Positions 8,945 to 19,851 of a stretch of 64,000 nucleotides of DNA are shown in pieces. The position numbers and the translations under genes were made by a program. Each line of letters starts with the position of its first letter. Positions within the stretch are counted from its first letter, which is position 1. The stretch is from Candidatus Jordarchaeia archaeon. GTDB taxonomy: Archaea > Asgardarchaeota > Jordiarchaeia > Jordiarchaeales > Jordiarchaeaceae. The notes beneath the pieces were generated by a model. That model saw only the letters and a program-made list of their open reading frames with translations, was not told where the DNA came from and did not search any database. The DNA is taken from contig JAHAWU010000001.1 in assembly GCA_018383815.1 (NCBI GenBank), positions 1 through 64,000 of the forward strand. Direction: 5' to 3'.

Positions 8945-11900
8945 ATGGCTAAAGCTAACAAGAAGAAATGTATTCTAAGCTTAGCGATTATCCTAGCATT
9001 ACTAGTGGTAATAGCAACACCTTTCTTATCGCTAATCAATCCAGCAACATTTCCGCCTCAAACCAACATTTTTTCAAACCCACAGACGCCAAACTTGATC
9101 ATCTCGAAGGAGAACCCCCAGCCAACCAGCTACTGGTGGAATCACAGCTGGAATTACCGAATAGAAGTAAACGTAACCGAACCGGGTTATGCGAACAGAA
9201 TAAACGAAATAGCAAAGGTAAGCCTAAACTTCGATGATTATCACTGCGCCAACAACAGCATTCGAGTACTATACTACAACCATTCCACGGCACAATGGGT
9301 GGAAATACCCATCCAAATAGGAAATCTAACCTACTATGGGGGAAACCGTGTTAAGAGCTGCGACTTGCTTTTCCTTTGTAACGTTACAAAGAGCGGAATC
9401 TCAACATACTACATCTATTATAATGACACTTATACTGGAGCTGCACCGACATACACAACCCCCCTCAGTGTTACAATCAACCCCGGAGGCACCACCTATT
9501 TCACCTTCGATACTGGTGTAATAAGTGGCAATTATACTATTCGATACAGCCATACAGTTGTCCCAAATAATCCACCGTACATGTACGATGATGATGCATG
9601 TTTCCGTATTTTCAAGGTTAACGGAACTAATATTATCCCAACAAACGGATTACATAGTGGAATTGACCGTATTGACGCTGACGATATTCTGCGTTGGAAT
9701 TCCTCCTTGGATCAGCCCCTCATTCTTAACCTTACTTGGACGGCTGAACTTCTCGAATCAGGGCCTCTGAGAGCTATTGTGAGGGTTTACAAGACAAGCT
9801 TCGACAGATTCACTCGGACTAGTAATGTGGGTGGCGGAAATTATACCGGGATGAACAAGACCTACACTTTTTATGCCTATCAAAGTTATGTGAAAATTGA
9901 TATTGTTAACGCTTCGGGCAATTATAGCACTGTTCCCATATATGACTTCGCAGTTATAAATGTGACAAATCAGTGGACTCTATACATAGACACATATAAT
10001 CTGGGGCCTGCTACTTCCCGTCCTTGGACTGATAAAATCTCGTCCCCGCAGCCCTTTAACCACATGTCTCTTGTGCGTAACGACGGTCTTGGATTTGCTC
10101 TCTTGGGTTCACCAATGTGGCCAGAGGACGAATTTGGAAACCGAACCAGTCTTGAGTATGGCTACGGATATATAGATGCGAAAATGCAGAGCTTCTTATT
10201 TAGAAATGATGGAAGACCGGGAGACCCATACTATGGTGAAGTTGAATACAGAATAAGAATACCATTCACCTATTACATTGCGGGAATAACTCAGGGTTTT
10301 AACCAAGTTATAGATACGTGGTATATAGCGAACAATCCGACGGAAACTAGTTGTGGTAGTGAAGAGGATAAAACTTACACACTTGTTGCCAATGTTACGG
10401 ATTGGTTCTATAACCCTATTCCGGGAGCAAACGTAACCATTTATAATGAGCCCGGGCTGTCAAGTGTAAATAAGACTGGGATTACAAACTCCCAGGGGCT
10501 GTGCACTTTCCAGTTAAACCTGAATAGTACACCAAGCCAGTACTGGATACAGGCATACCAATATAATTCCTACCATAATTATACTAGCAATTCAGAGTAC
10601 TGGAACCCCTTACTAAACTTTACATATCCTTACAGTACTGTGAATATTAGAATGAACATAACTACGGTATACATCGAAGTCTGGGATAGTGCCAACCATC
10701 GGCTTCAGAATGCAACGGTAACACTAAACTATACAGACCCATCATGGACAGACATTTCTCAGATTGTTGACGAGTTCTTTGCTAATTGTTCATTTTACGC
10801 TTGGTCCGACCAAAGCCTAAACATAAACATAACTGCTATCCCGGGGGCAGAATCCAGGGTATACGTTCTTTTCCCCAACGGAACTAAAGGACCAGAAGTT
10901 ACTCCGCCCATAACCACGAACGAACCCAAAAGGTTCAGAGTTGAAGTACAGCAAAACATAACAGCCAGTCCAACTCAACTGTCCAGCAATGTAACTACTA
11001 TTCTCAACAAGTACTGGAAGGACAACATTACCTTATATGTGTGGCTCAAAGCGGGCGACCCTCCATCAATCCCAATATATGCGGACTCAATTAACTTCAC
11101 CATTTACTACTCCTCTGGAGAAATAACAGTGCCTGCTATTGGTATGAACTTGGTGGAAGAGGGTCTATACTCTTACACTTTCAATACTAGCACGGTGGGA
11201 GGCTTGGGTCTATTTGGGGGGGAAACCTACACTATCACTATTACTGCAAGAACCAATTCCTCCTATGTGAATCCTACACCTATCAATATCTTTCTGCCAT
11301 TGCAAAATCTTCCCGTTGAAGTATATAGTCCTTATAGTTTGGAGAATCCCATTGTAGCAACATGGTTTGAACCTCTGCACCTCGCCATGCCCCCCATTAC
11401 CGTTCGCCTGACAGACATCCACAACAACCTACGTGTAAACAATGCCGAAGTAAATTACACCATTAGCGGAACAACGCATATCAATGAGGCTATGAATTTC
11501 ACTGGGGCAGGAATTTACCAAGTTAACGAAAACGTTGTGGATTCTCTAACAACTGGAAACTTTACTATAAGTATTGTGTCTTCTCTGCAGAACTACACCA
11601 TACCTGCTTACTATATTAAGCTCACAATTAATTTGGCCTCCGCACGCATTCTGGCTCCATCCAAAATTCAAGGCTCCTTCAACGAGAATATTTCGGTGCA
11701 AGTAGAACTTGTGCGCGAAGACAATCTTAACCCCATCATTGGAGCCAACTTGACTTGGTATATACAGGGAACAGGCCTAACAGGAATCCTAACCGATCCT
11801 TCTAATATAGGTCAGTACTCTGGACAAATACCAAATGGAACATTAACTTCTGGATCCTACGGTTTGCTTATCCAAGCTTCAAAGGAAAACTACCTCACCC

Positions 11901-12940
11901 AGTATGAATACGTAACACTTGAAGTTCTGGGAGCTTCAACCACAATTGGTTCCGTAATTCTGATTCCACAGCTACTTGGAGGATCCTCTGATTATCTATT
12001 TGCGGGTTCCTTAATACAGGTTGAAAACTCGTGGACACTAGTGCCCATTGTATTCACGTACTTGGACGGTAATGGGAATCCGGTTCCTAATGCGACAATA
12101 ACGGTGACTGGTGGGTTGCCAGTTTTTGACTTTGGAAGTGGTACTGTGAAGGGTGTGGGAGCATCAGAGGTTAAGGCTTTGCAGGTTGGTGCAGGTACTT
12201 ACTTAGTTTTAGTTCCCATTTCAGGATTTCCACCTTCAACGTTCCAGATTAACATTGTGGCTCAAGCTATAAATTATCAAACTCAGCAGATACCAGTAGT
12301 CGTATCGATTAAAGAGAAGTCGATTCCACTAATACCAGGCTTCAGGATTCCATTATCAACATTTCTCATCACAGTAGCAGCGGTAGCCATACCCTCCGCG
12401 GCCTTTGCGGGATATTCACTGTACAAGAGAGCCAAAATACCTGCTATAATAAAGAGGATTGATGAACTAATCAGAGCCATAAGCAGGGGAGAGAAAGTAA
12501 CAGTCAAACTGGTACCTAGAGAGAAGGTTATCGCAGCCATTTTGGCTGAAGAGTTAGCTATAGTGGGCGTGGAGCCCAGAGTTGAAGGCTACGTGCCAGT
12601 GGAAATCGCAGACCTAATAGTGCCACTCCTAGTGGAGTCAGGAATAAAAGAGAAGGAAGCTTACGCACTGGTTCCCGAACTGAAAACTGCAACGCCCTCA
12701 GAGAGAGAAAGGCTCCTTGAATCCGTAGGAGTACCGGGTGAACTCAGTGCAAAAATAATACAAACAATTGAGGAATTCGAAGAAAAAAGGGAACCACTAC
12801 TCAAACCCAGAGGGAAAGCAGAAGAGGAACCCACAGAGAAAATTGAAGAAGGGGAAGAAGAACCAAGAGAGGAAAAGAAAGAACGAGAAGCTGAGGAAGC
12901 CAAAGAGCCAGAAGATAAAGAATCAGAAGAGCAAAAATAG
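8945..12940 (+). CDS. Large surface-anchored protein with DUF2341-like N-terminus, Ig-like repeats, C-terminal TM and charged cytoplasmic tail
   Basis: Signal-like hydrophobic N-terminus, WWNHSWNYRIEVNVTE, many N-glycosylation sequons, TM near the C-terminus (FLITVAAVAIPSAAFAGYSLYKRAK), then about 170 aa highly charged tail. Confidence 0.75.
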   Translation: MAKANKKKCILSLAIILALLVVIATPFLSLINPATFPPQTNIFSNPQTPNLIISKENPQPTSYWWNHSWNYRIEVNVTEPGYANRINEIAKVSLNFDDYHCANNSIRVLYYNHSTAQWVEIPIQIGNLTYYGGNRVKSCDLLFLCNVTKSGISTYYIYYNDTYTGAAPTYTTPLSVTINPGGTTYFTFDTGVISGNYTIRYSHTVVPNNPPYMYDDDACFRIFKVNGTNIIPTNGLHSGIDRIDADDILRWNSSLDQPLILNLTWTAELLESGPLRAIVRVYKTSFDRFTRTSNVGGGNYTGMNKTYTFYAYQSYVKIDIVNASGNYSTVPIYDFAVINVTNQWTLYIDTYNLGPATSRPWTDKISSPQPFNHMSLVRNDGLGFALLGSPMWPEDEFGNRTSLEYGYGYIDAKMQSFLFRNDGRPGDPYYGEVEYRIRIPFTYYIAGITQGFNQVIDTWYIANNPTETSCGSEEDKTYTLVANVTDWFYNPIPGANVTIYNEPGLSSVNKTGITNSQGLCTFQLNLNSTPSQYWIQAYQYNSYHNYTSNSEYWNPLLNFTYPYSTVNIRMNITTVYIEVWDSANHRLQNATVTLNYTDPSWTDISQIVDEFFANCSFYAWSDQSLNINITAIPGAESRVYVLFPNGTKGPEVTPPITTNEPKRFRVEVQQNITASPTQLSSNVTTILNKYWKDNITLYVWLKAGDPPSIPIYADSINFTIYYSSGEITVPAIGMNLVEEGLYSYTFNTSTVGGLGLFGGETYTITITARTNSSYVNPTPINIFLPLQNLPVEVYSPYSLENPIVATWFEPLHLAMPPITVRLTDIHNNLRVNNAEVNYTISGTTHINEAMNFTGAGIYQVNENVVDSLTTGNFTISIVSSLQNYTIPAYYIKLTINLASARILAPSKIQGSFNENISVQVELVREDNLNPIIGANLTWYIQGTGLTGILTDPSNIGQYSGQIPNGTLTSGSYGLLIQASKENYLTQYEYVTLEVLGASTTIGSVILIPQLLGGSSDYLFAGSLIQVENSWTLVPIVFTYLDGNGNPVPNATITVTGGLPVFDFGSGTVKGVGASEVKALQVGAGTYLVLVPISGFPPSTFQINIVAQAINYQTQQIPVVVSIKEKSIPLIPGFRIPLSTFLITVAAVAIPSAAFAGYSLYKRAKIPAIIKRIDELIRAISRGEKVTVKLVPREKVIAAILAEELAIVGVEPRVEGYVPVEIADLIVPLLVESGIKEKEAYALVPELKTATPSERERLLESVGVPGELSAKIIQTIEEFEEKREPLLKPRGKAEEEPTEKIEEGEEEPREEKKEREAEEAKEPEDKESEEQK

Positions 12941-13349
12941 GAGATATAAAAACAGCAGGTACAAGACAAAAATACTCTCCAAAAACCCCCCTTTCCTAAT
13001 TTTTTTGGGTCTGCAGTAAAGTTAACTAAGGATCACTTATCGTGAACTGGTTCGTGAGAAGTGTAAAAAAGGCATTGGTTGAAGCTTCAAATTTAGTTCT
13101 CAAGATGTGTGGGGAAAATTTCTATTTTAAAGCGTAGAGTGTGAGAAAAATTTACTGAACAGCATTCGCTACAAGGGGGAGAAGCTAGGAAACTTTGCCA
13201 GGTCTATGCTGCTTGTTTTAAGTGTTCGTTTCAGGACCCCAAGATATAAACCGATTAAAGGGCAGAGCTGCTTGAAGTTTGAGGGTGCGGATATCCTTAG
13301 CGAGTGTCGAAATATTTATCTTTTGTTTTCTTCCATATTTTAGCGTATT

Positions 13350-14747
13350 TTGAGGTGTCGTCTTTTGAGGCGAAATTTTTTTGTAGATAGGGAGAATGAA
13401 TTGGAACAATTGGAACAATTGTGGAAAAGCTCGGAGTTTTCACTTGTTTTCGTTTATGGGCGTAGAAGAATTGGTAAAACACGGTTACTCACGGAATTCT
13501 CGAGGGATAAAAACAGTATTTACCTTGTTGCAGCCCAGGTTCCCTATGAAATCTTGTGCAAGGAGTTCTCGGAAAGAATAAAGTATTCGTTTGACTTGCC
13601 TTTTTCGGGAGACATTGTGGAAGTAATTGACAGCATCACGAAGACGGTAAACAAGAAGATTCTTATTATAATCGACGAGTTTCAGTACGTGGTCGAAGCG
13701 GATAATAGTTTTCCATCCCGTCTTCAGAGGCTCATTGACTCTGAACTCTCCCGCAGGAATCTTATGCTCATCCTCTGCGGTTCAGCGGTATCTTTCTTTG
13801 AAGAGAAGCTCTTGGGATACAAAAGTCCTCTATTTGGCAGAAGAACTTCCACTTTGAGGCTCAGGGCTCTTAATTTTCCTCAAATAAGAGGTTTCTTTCC
13901 AAACTATAATTTAGAAGAATTGTTGAGTGTATACGCTGTGGTTGGCGGAACACCAGCCTATTTAGAAAAGCTAAGCGGAACCAAAAGCTTCAAAGAAAAT
14001 CTGAGAGATGTAGTGACTCCGGAAAGCTATCTCTACGATGAGGCTCCGAGCATTCTGAGGCAAGAGGTCAGAGAACCTCGAACGTATTTCAGCATATTGT
14101 CCTCAGTGGCTGAGGGAAAAACTTCTCAGAGTGAAGTGGCATCGGTAGCCAAGGTGGACCCCAGAAGCATAGTTAAGTATGTAGATCTACTTGAGGAGCT
14201 TGAAATTCTTGTGCGGGTGAGGCCTTTAGGCTACAGGAAGCCTGTTAAGCTTCATTTCAGGGATAACTATTTCCGTTTCTGGTTTACTTATCCCTACAAG
14301 TTGAGAACATTGCTGGAAACAGGCTACGTTGAGGAAGCCCTTAGCCACATACTGGAAACCTTCAACAACTACCTCTCAAAGGTCTTTGAAGATGTAGTGG
14401 CTGAAATAGCCCCACTACTGTATCGCCGAGGAGTAATTGAAACTAGACCAATTCAAATAGGCAAATGGTGGCACAAAGACATGGAAATAGACCTCATAGT
14501 CAGAGAACCCGGAAAATCCACCACATTCGTCGAAGTTAAGTGGGGTAGATTAGGACACAAAGACGCCGAGAAAATTTTCAGCGAGGTTGAGGAAAAAGCC
14601 GCCAAAACAGGCCTAGCATCACCGGAAAACCATTATCTACTAGTGGTCAAGGATTTCACAGACAAAGAAACATCCCCTAAACCAGAAAAACACAGAAAAA
14701 TAATAGACCTAAAATTCCTCAATCACCTCTTAGAGGCCCCGCAATAA
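13350..14747 (+). CDS. Archaeal AAA ATPase with DUF234/PD-(D/E)XK-like C-terminal domain
   Basis: FVDRENELEQLEQLW, VYGRRRIGKTRLL P-loop, IIDEFQY, C-terminal EIDLIVREPGKSTTFVEVKW. Confidence 0.88.
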   Translation: MRCRLLRRNFFVDRENELEQLEQLWKSSEFSLVFVYGRRRIGKTRLLTEFSRDKNSIYLVAAQVPYEILCKEFSERIKYSFDLPFSGDIVEVIDSITKTVNKKILIIIDEFQYVVEADNSFPSRLQRLIDSELSRRNLMLILCGSAVSFFEEKLLGYKSPLFGRRTSTLRLRALNFPQIRGFFPNYNLEELLSVYAVVGGTPAYLEKLSGTKSFKENLRDVVTPESYLYDEAPSILRQEVREPRTYFSILSSVAEGKTSQSEVASVAKVDPRSIVKYVDLLEELEILVRVRPLGYRKPVKLHFRDNYFRFWFTYPYKLRTLLETGYVEEALSHILETFNNYLSKVFEDVVAEIAPLLYRRGVIETRPIQIGKWWHKDMEIDLIVREPGKSTTFVEVKWGRLGHKDAEKIFSEVEEKAAKTGLASPENHYLLVVKDFTDKETSPKPEKHRKIIDLKFLNHLLEAPQ

Positions 14748-15143
14748 AAAAATGAATAACGCTCATAAATTAGAATTTTGTGGCCGACCCTTTTTTGCCA
14801 TTGGTTCTGGGGCTTTGAAAGTATCTCAGTACACTTCCAGCAAAATCAAAAAATAATAAGCCAGAACATCCTTCAGAGCTTCACAGGATTCCTCCGCCTC
14901 GAGTCCTTATATACCCTAAAGGCCTTGTAAACCGCGGAATCCTTGGAGACTCACTGTTCCACAATTTTCTCCATAATGTGTCACCACTGACATCGCTTGA
15001 GGGCACACGTTTTCTCCACCACCCCTCCCAAACCAGGATAAAAATGGGGGACTTATCCTCGTTTCGGGTTCTTCACCTCCGCCTCTTTAAACCTTTAAAC
15101 CTAGGTTCTCTGCCCAATTTTTTGATGGTTATTTAACTTCTTT

Positions 15144-17474
15144 TTAATCGTTGTTTATTTTAACTATGATTTTTTCGAGTTGTTTTCTCTGGGCAGTTAG
15201 TTTGCTATTAATATAGAGGCAGAGTCCTTCCTTTTCTTGATCGATTTTTTCTTTTCTCCAGGTAATTTTTATTTTGTGCCCCTTATACAATAGATTGTTG
15301 AGAGTGAAGTATTCCAAGTTGAGGGGTAGTGGGTCGAGAACCACCACATTTTCGGTTTGGGGTTGGAATCCTGCGATGTATCTTATGATTAAGTCCACTA
15401 CCCAGGAATGCATGTAGTCGTCAACGCCCCTGTAGCTGCTGGGACAACCGGTTAACGGATTGTAGTGTTCATAGCAGTTTGGTGATTCAGGATTCTCTCG
15501 GTAGAACATCATTCGAATAAATTTACTTAGAAATTGGGCGGTCTTAATTTTAAGAGAGGTATCCATGTAGTAGGCGGTTTGTGCTAGGGCGTCGCAAATA
15601 TGGCTGTTGGTCATAGGCCAGACTCGACCATTCCAAGGACAGTATTTTCGGACTCCCTTCCATTCAGCCTCCGGGTTGAAAAAGGGGTGATCTCTGCTTA
15701 GTGTGGGTACCGGATAGGGGGTCCAAAATTCTTCAGGATTCAAGAGATGTTTGCGTATAGCACCCAAGTGGTGAGAATCCACTATATCGGTCATGAAGGG
15801 GTAAAAACAAACTGCTGCCTTGACATTTGAGGGCTCAAAGTTTTCTGGTTTCACGTCGAAGAAGAACTGTTCCTCGGGATTCCACATAAACTTTAACATG
15901 TTCTCCTTAATTTTTTCAGCCTCGGTAGCCCACTTTTCACTCTCCTCTTTTTTCCCCAGCGCCTGTGCCATAAACGCTAAGAGTTTTTTCAACTCGTAAA
16001 TATAAGTTGTAGCATCCACACCCTTCAGCCTAAATGTCACATCCCTATCAGCATTTTCCTCGGCGAACAGGTAGCGCGCATTATACTCTTGACCTGTTTC
16101 GTACTGCTGAATTACATCGTAAAGACCACTCCCCTCCGGATCTCGCTGCCTGTCGAAATATTTGGCGTATTTTGTAAGGGGCTCATAAATCTGTTCAAAA
16201 AATTGGACATCGGGATGTATCTGGTATATTTGCAAAATTCCCTTGGCATAATTTGCGTGATAGATAAACCAGTCATCTGTTTTTCCCTTGAACCCCACTC
16301 CTCCAGGTATTGCTCCGTTTTCATGTATGTTTGATAGAAGTCCAAGCAGTGAACCCTTCGCCACTGATGGGTCATGCATCCAGGAGCATTCAATCATGTG
16401 ACACTGGGCACTGTACGAAATATGGTGTCGAAACCAGCCTCCGTCTCTCTCACCTATCCCTTCATATATAATAGGGTGCTTATGATAGTTTTGCCCTACA
16501 TTTATCATGTTTAGTTTTAATCCATACCAGCGGTACCAGTAATATTTGGTGATGTAGGGGTCTGAGCACTCGAAGCTCGGGACACTGTTGAAAAAATCTC
16601 TCCAGTTCTGCCGGCTTAATTCAAGAGGATTCTTGTCTTGAAGGTCTTCAAGATTGTTTAAACACTTGTCCTTATCATGGGACACGCTGCAGGCAAACCA
16701 GGTATAGTTGTGGAAATCATGTTGTAGGTCAATGGTGTAATGGAGACCAATGTAGATGCTACCGAACTCGCTAAAAGGTTTTTCAGGAATAGTCTCATCC
16801 TTAAACTTTCCCCCATAAATCTTCTCGGGGAAAGGGGTAACTACCCATAGGGGTTGGTCTTCCAGAGAGCCCAAGCTCATGTGGAAATTTTCACATAAAT
16901 TTATGGTGTAAGAATTCAGTTTTTCTTTTGCTCCCAGAGCGTACCACACTCGGTAATTGCATTCACTGTTTGTGTGTATCTCCTCCTGAGAAAAAACAGC
17001 ACTGTTATTTGTAATTTCCGGATTAGTATAGATCAGCCCCTCGTAGTCAAATGGGTAAGTTAACCTGATAGGCATAGGTTTAGGGGGTCTACGGTCCAGC
17101 TTTGTCCACATTATGAAGTGGCAATACCTATCCTTGCTCCCATTGTTTACTATGTCCATTTGGGAAACAAACACATTGGTCGGTGTTAAAAGTTTGTTCT
17201 CAACAATGCTCAGGTCCTCAGCGACAAACTTTTGAGAGAGACTGCTTGGCCTCCAAACTCGCTCAATTACATTAAAGTTTATAGTATTTAACTGCTCATC
17301 CAACACGGTTATCGTGAATATGTGTGGAAGTTTCTGATCTAGGTAGTAGCCATAATCCCAAAACCCCAAGGTGTCGAGATGTAGCGGAAAACAGGGAGCC
17401 CATAAAGCAGCGGTACCTCCACCTACAAACCACTTATCACTCCTCGACAAATACTCATCAGGATTCGTTATCAT
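15144..17474 (-). CDS. Six-hairpin (alpha/alpha)6 glycosidase, MGH1-like/GH63-related
   Basis: ERDGGWFRHHISYSAQCHMIECSWMHD, YCPWNGRVWPMTNSHICDALAQTAY, CYEHYNPLTG; no signal peptide seen. Confidence 0.7.
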   Translation of the reverse strand: MITNPDEYLSRSDKWFVGGGTAALWAPCFPLHLDTLGFWDYGYYLDQKLPHIFTITVLDEQLNTINFNVIERVWRPSSLSQKFVAEDLSIVENKLLTPTNVFVSQMDIVNNGSKDRYCHFIMWTKLDRRPPKPMPIRLTYPFDYEGLIYTNPEITNNSAVFSQEEIHTNSECNYRVWYALGAKEKLNSYTINLCENFHMSLGSLEDQPLWVVTPFPEKIYGGKFKDETIPEKPFSEFGSIYIGLHYTIDLQHDFHNYTWFACSVSHDKDKCLNNLEDLQDKNPLELSRQNWRDFFNSVPSFECSDPYITKYYWYRWYGLKLNMINVGQNYHKHPIIYEGIGERDGGWFRHHISYSAQCHMIECSWMHDPSVAKGSLLGLLSNIHENGAIPGGVGFKGKTDDWFIYHANYAKGILQIYQIHPDVQFFEQIYEPLTKYAKYFDRQRDPEGSGLYDVIQQYETGQEYNARYLFAEENADRDVTFRLKGVDATTYIYELKKLLAFMAQALGKKEESEKWATEAEKIKENMLKFMWNPEEQFFFDVKPENFEPSNVKAAVCFYPFMTDIVDSHHLGAIRKHLLNPEEFWTPYPVPTLSRDHPFFNPEAEWKGVRKYCPWNGRVWPMTNSHICDALAQTAYYMDTSLKIKTAQFLSKFIRMMFYRENPESPNCYEHYNPLTGCPSSYRGVDDYMHSWVVDLIIRYIAGFQPQTENVVVLDPLPLNLEYFTLNNLLYKGHKIKITWRKEKIDQEKEGLCLYINSKLTAQRKQLEKIIVKINND

Positions 17475-17763
17475 AACCTTCTCTCCGTGGAAATAGAAAA
17501 TAAACCTTTGTATAAAAGACAGTTGGGAATAATTATGTGATATTTTGTTCGATGCAGGCTTTTGAGTTTGAATTTCACTACCTTATAGCTCATATAGCGT
17601 ATTTTAAAAGACCTCACGCTCCCTCCATACTGTTACGCCTTAAGCCGCATAAGCCTTGGAGGTACTGGTGTCCGTCTTGGATGCTTGAACGTTTATTTTT
17701 TCCTCTTTAAAGTAGTGTGTTTTGAGGCTTCATTGTTTGAGGTGAAATCCTTCTGTGGTTATT

Positions 17764-19086
17764 TTATTGGTGGATTACTTCGATTAGGTGGGTTGCACAT
17801 GAGACGCAGGGGTCGAATGTTCTTATGACTCTTTTTGCATTTTCTTTTAGTTTCTCTATGTCTTGTGTGTTTTGGTAGCTGTCTCTGCATGTTTCCAGCA
17901 ATTTTTGGTTGATGGTGGAGAGGTTGAGTTCTGTGGGGGTGATGATGGTTGCTGATTCAACTATGTTTTTGGTGTTTACTTTGTACTGGTGTATTAGTGT
18001 TCCTCTGGGGGCTTCTACCACTCCGATGCCTACTGGTGTGGCGATTTTGTTGAGTTGGGGGAGTTCTTGTTCTTCTATTAGTTCTGGCTCGTTGAGTATG
18101 AGTATTGCGTCGTACATTGAGGCAAGAATTTCTATGAGTCTGAGGAAGTTTGAGTAGAGGAGACTCTCCCTCCAGCTGGTGGGCACTTCGTCCATTAGGC
18201 TGTGTACTTCGTAGGCCCCGTATCTCTCGATTATTTGGTTTCTGGCCATGGGCCCAGTTAACACCAATTTTTCTCCGTTAATCTGTATCCCTTGCGATTT
18301 TTTCTCAGTGTCTATGTATTGGGGGTATTGTTCTGGTTCGAAGTCCGCTAGAACTTTTTTTCCTTTAGCGATGCGGAGTTTTCCCTCGTATAAGTTGAAG
18401 TTGCCGCCTTCATTTAGTGCCATGAATGCTGTTTCATCTATATTGTAGAACTTTTGAGGCTCACCGATTTTACCCATGTACTCTAAGAGTTTTTCTATTA
18501 TTCCTCTCACTGTGGTGGCGCCTCTTCTAAGGTTGGACTGTAGTCCTACCACTTCTTTTTCCGCCAATTTTTTAGAGACTCCGCCTACTAAGCTGGTTAC
18601 TGGGTGGGGCACCCTTCCACCAATGTGGTCTAGGAGCTCATTTCCAATTTTAATTATTCTGAACAATTTTTCAACCAGGTCCGTTTCCATTTTTGAAAAC
18701 TGTTGAACGCTGTACTTTTCATAACCATTTTCCGTCATCGCTTTTAGGTCGGGAAGCGCGAAGTAGAAGAAGTGTAATGCGTGAGACCGCATAAGCTCTC
18801 CAGCAAGAAGGAGTTTTCTCATAAGAATGCAGGATTTGGAGGGGGTAACATCGTATATTTTTTCCAGTGCTTTGCAGGCTGCTATTGCGTGTGCTGAGGA
18901 GCAGAGTCCACATATTCGGGATGTGATTCTGGGAACGTCCTCCACCATTTTTCCCACTAAAATTTTTTCGAATCCTCGAGGTAGATACATGTCAAAATTA
19001 GCGTTGTAGACCTCCTTGTCATTAAGGTATACTGTTATTTTAGCGTGTCCCTCAATTCTGGTAACCGGTTCAATAATTTTCTTCAT
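17764..19086 (-). CDS. NiFe hydrogenase large subunit (group 3, MvhA-like)
   Basis: PVTRIEGHAKITV; L1 motif RICGLCSSAH; L2 motif DPCVSCATH. Confidence 0.9.
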   Translation of the reverse strand: MKKIIEPVTRIEGHAKITVYLNDKEVYNANFDMYLPRGFEKILVGKMVEDVPRITSRICGLCSSAHAIAACKALEKIYDVTPSKSCILMRKLLLAGELMRSHALHFFYFALPDLKAMTENGYEKYSVQQFSKMETDLVEKLFRIIKIGNELLDHIGGRVPHPVTSLVGGVSKKLAEKEVVGLQSNLRRGATTVRGIIEKLLEYMGKIGEPQKFYNIDETAFMALNEGGNFNLYEGKLRIAKGKKVLADFEPEQYPQYIDTEKKSQGIQINGEKLVLTGPMARNQIIERYGAYEVHSLMDEVPTSWRESLLYSNFLRLIEILASMYDAILILNEPELIEEQELPQLNKIATPVGIGVVEAPRGTLIHQYKVNTKNIVESATIITPTELNLSTINQKLLETCRDSYQNTQDIEKLKENAKRVIRTFDPCVSCATHLIEVIHQ

Positions 19087-19092
19087 CCCATT

Positions 19093-19851
19093 TCACGTCC
19101 TTGGGCGGCGAAGCCTAAAAATAATTCCTTCATAGGTTCTCAACTTTTCTGATAGTTCCAGTGTTGAGAGGAAGTTGATTACATTAGCAGTATAGTCTAA
19201 ACCGTTGGGAGGCCCCATACAACCCTCGCAGGGTAGCCCCACTTTGATACATTTTGCATCGCATCCTTCACGGGTCACCGGACCTAAACAGAGCACGTTT
19301 TCGTCGAGGAAACAGCTTGTGGGAAACTTTTGGGGTTGTAATTTGTCTACACGGATTGTTTTGAATTTTTCCAGTTTGGGCCTCAAATCGCAAACTGCAC
19401 AGAGATTTCTGTTTGTTTCGGGAAGATTTCTTCCCTCAATTAGTGAAAGTATAGATGCTCCCAGAACATTTTCAGGTGGAGGGCAACCCGGAATAGCTCC
19501 ATCGATTTCTATGATTTTAGAGAGGGGGTCCTTCCGAGCATTCTGTGATAGGCTCTCTATCCCTCCAAACATGGCACAGGCGCCGAGGGCAATTATTTTT
19601 TTGGATGCTTTTCGCAGCTTTTTCAGTAATATTTCTTCATCCTTCTGGGTAACACATCCCTCAACAAGGGTAACGTCAGAATATTCTAGTTCCTCTTCCT
19701 CCTTTATCGTGTAGGGGTAGGAGTCCTCAACAAAGGGGAAGTATACTATTTCCGCGGATTTTACAAGGTTGAGGAAAACATCTAGACAGGTAAGTGTGGA
19801 GATGCAGCCGTTGCACGAGTTAAGGGAGATTGCTGAAAATTTTAGTTTCAC
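19093..19851 (-). CDS. NiFe hydrogenase small subunit (MvhG-like)
   Basis: NSCNGCISTLTCLD, EGCVTQKDE, GACAMFGGI, GCPPPEN, GLPCEGCMGPP; 4-bp ATGA overlap with the upstream HdrA gene. Confidence 0.88.
   Translation of the reverse strand: MKLKFSAISLNSCNGCISTLTCLDVFLNLVKSAEIVYFPFVEDSYPYTIKEEEELEYSDVTLVEGCVTQKDEEILLKKLRKASKKIIALGACAMFGGIESLSQNARKDPLSKIIEIDGAIPGCPPPENVLGASILSLIEGRNLPETNRNLCAVCDLRPKLEKFKTIRVDKLQPQKFPTSCFLDENVLCLGPVTREGCDAKCIKVGLPCEGCMGPPNGLDYTANVINFLSTLELSEKLRTYEGIIFRLRRPRT

Noticed and set aside
13341-13378. GCGTATTTTGAGGTGTCGTCTTTTGAGGCGAAATTTTT resembles GTGTGTTTTGAGGCTTCATTGTTTGAGGTGAAATCCTT at about 17719
   Set aside because: About 74% over 38 nt in low-complexity T/G-rich sequence, and the first copy overlaps a coding start; not distinguishable from chance without a search.
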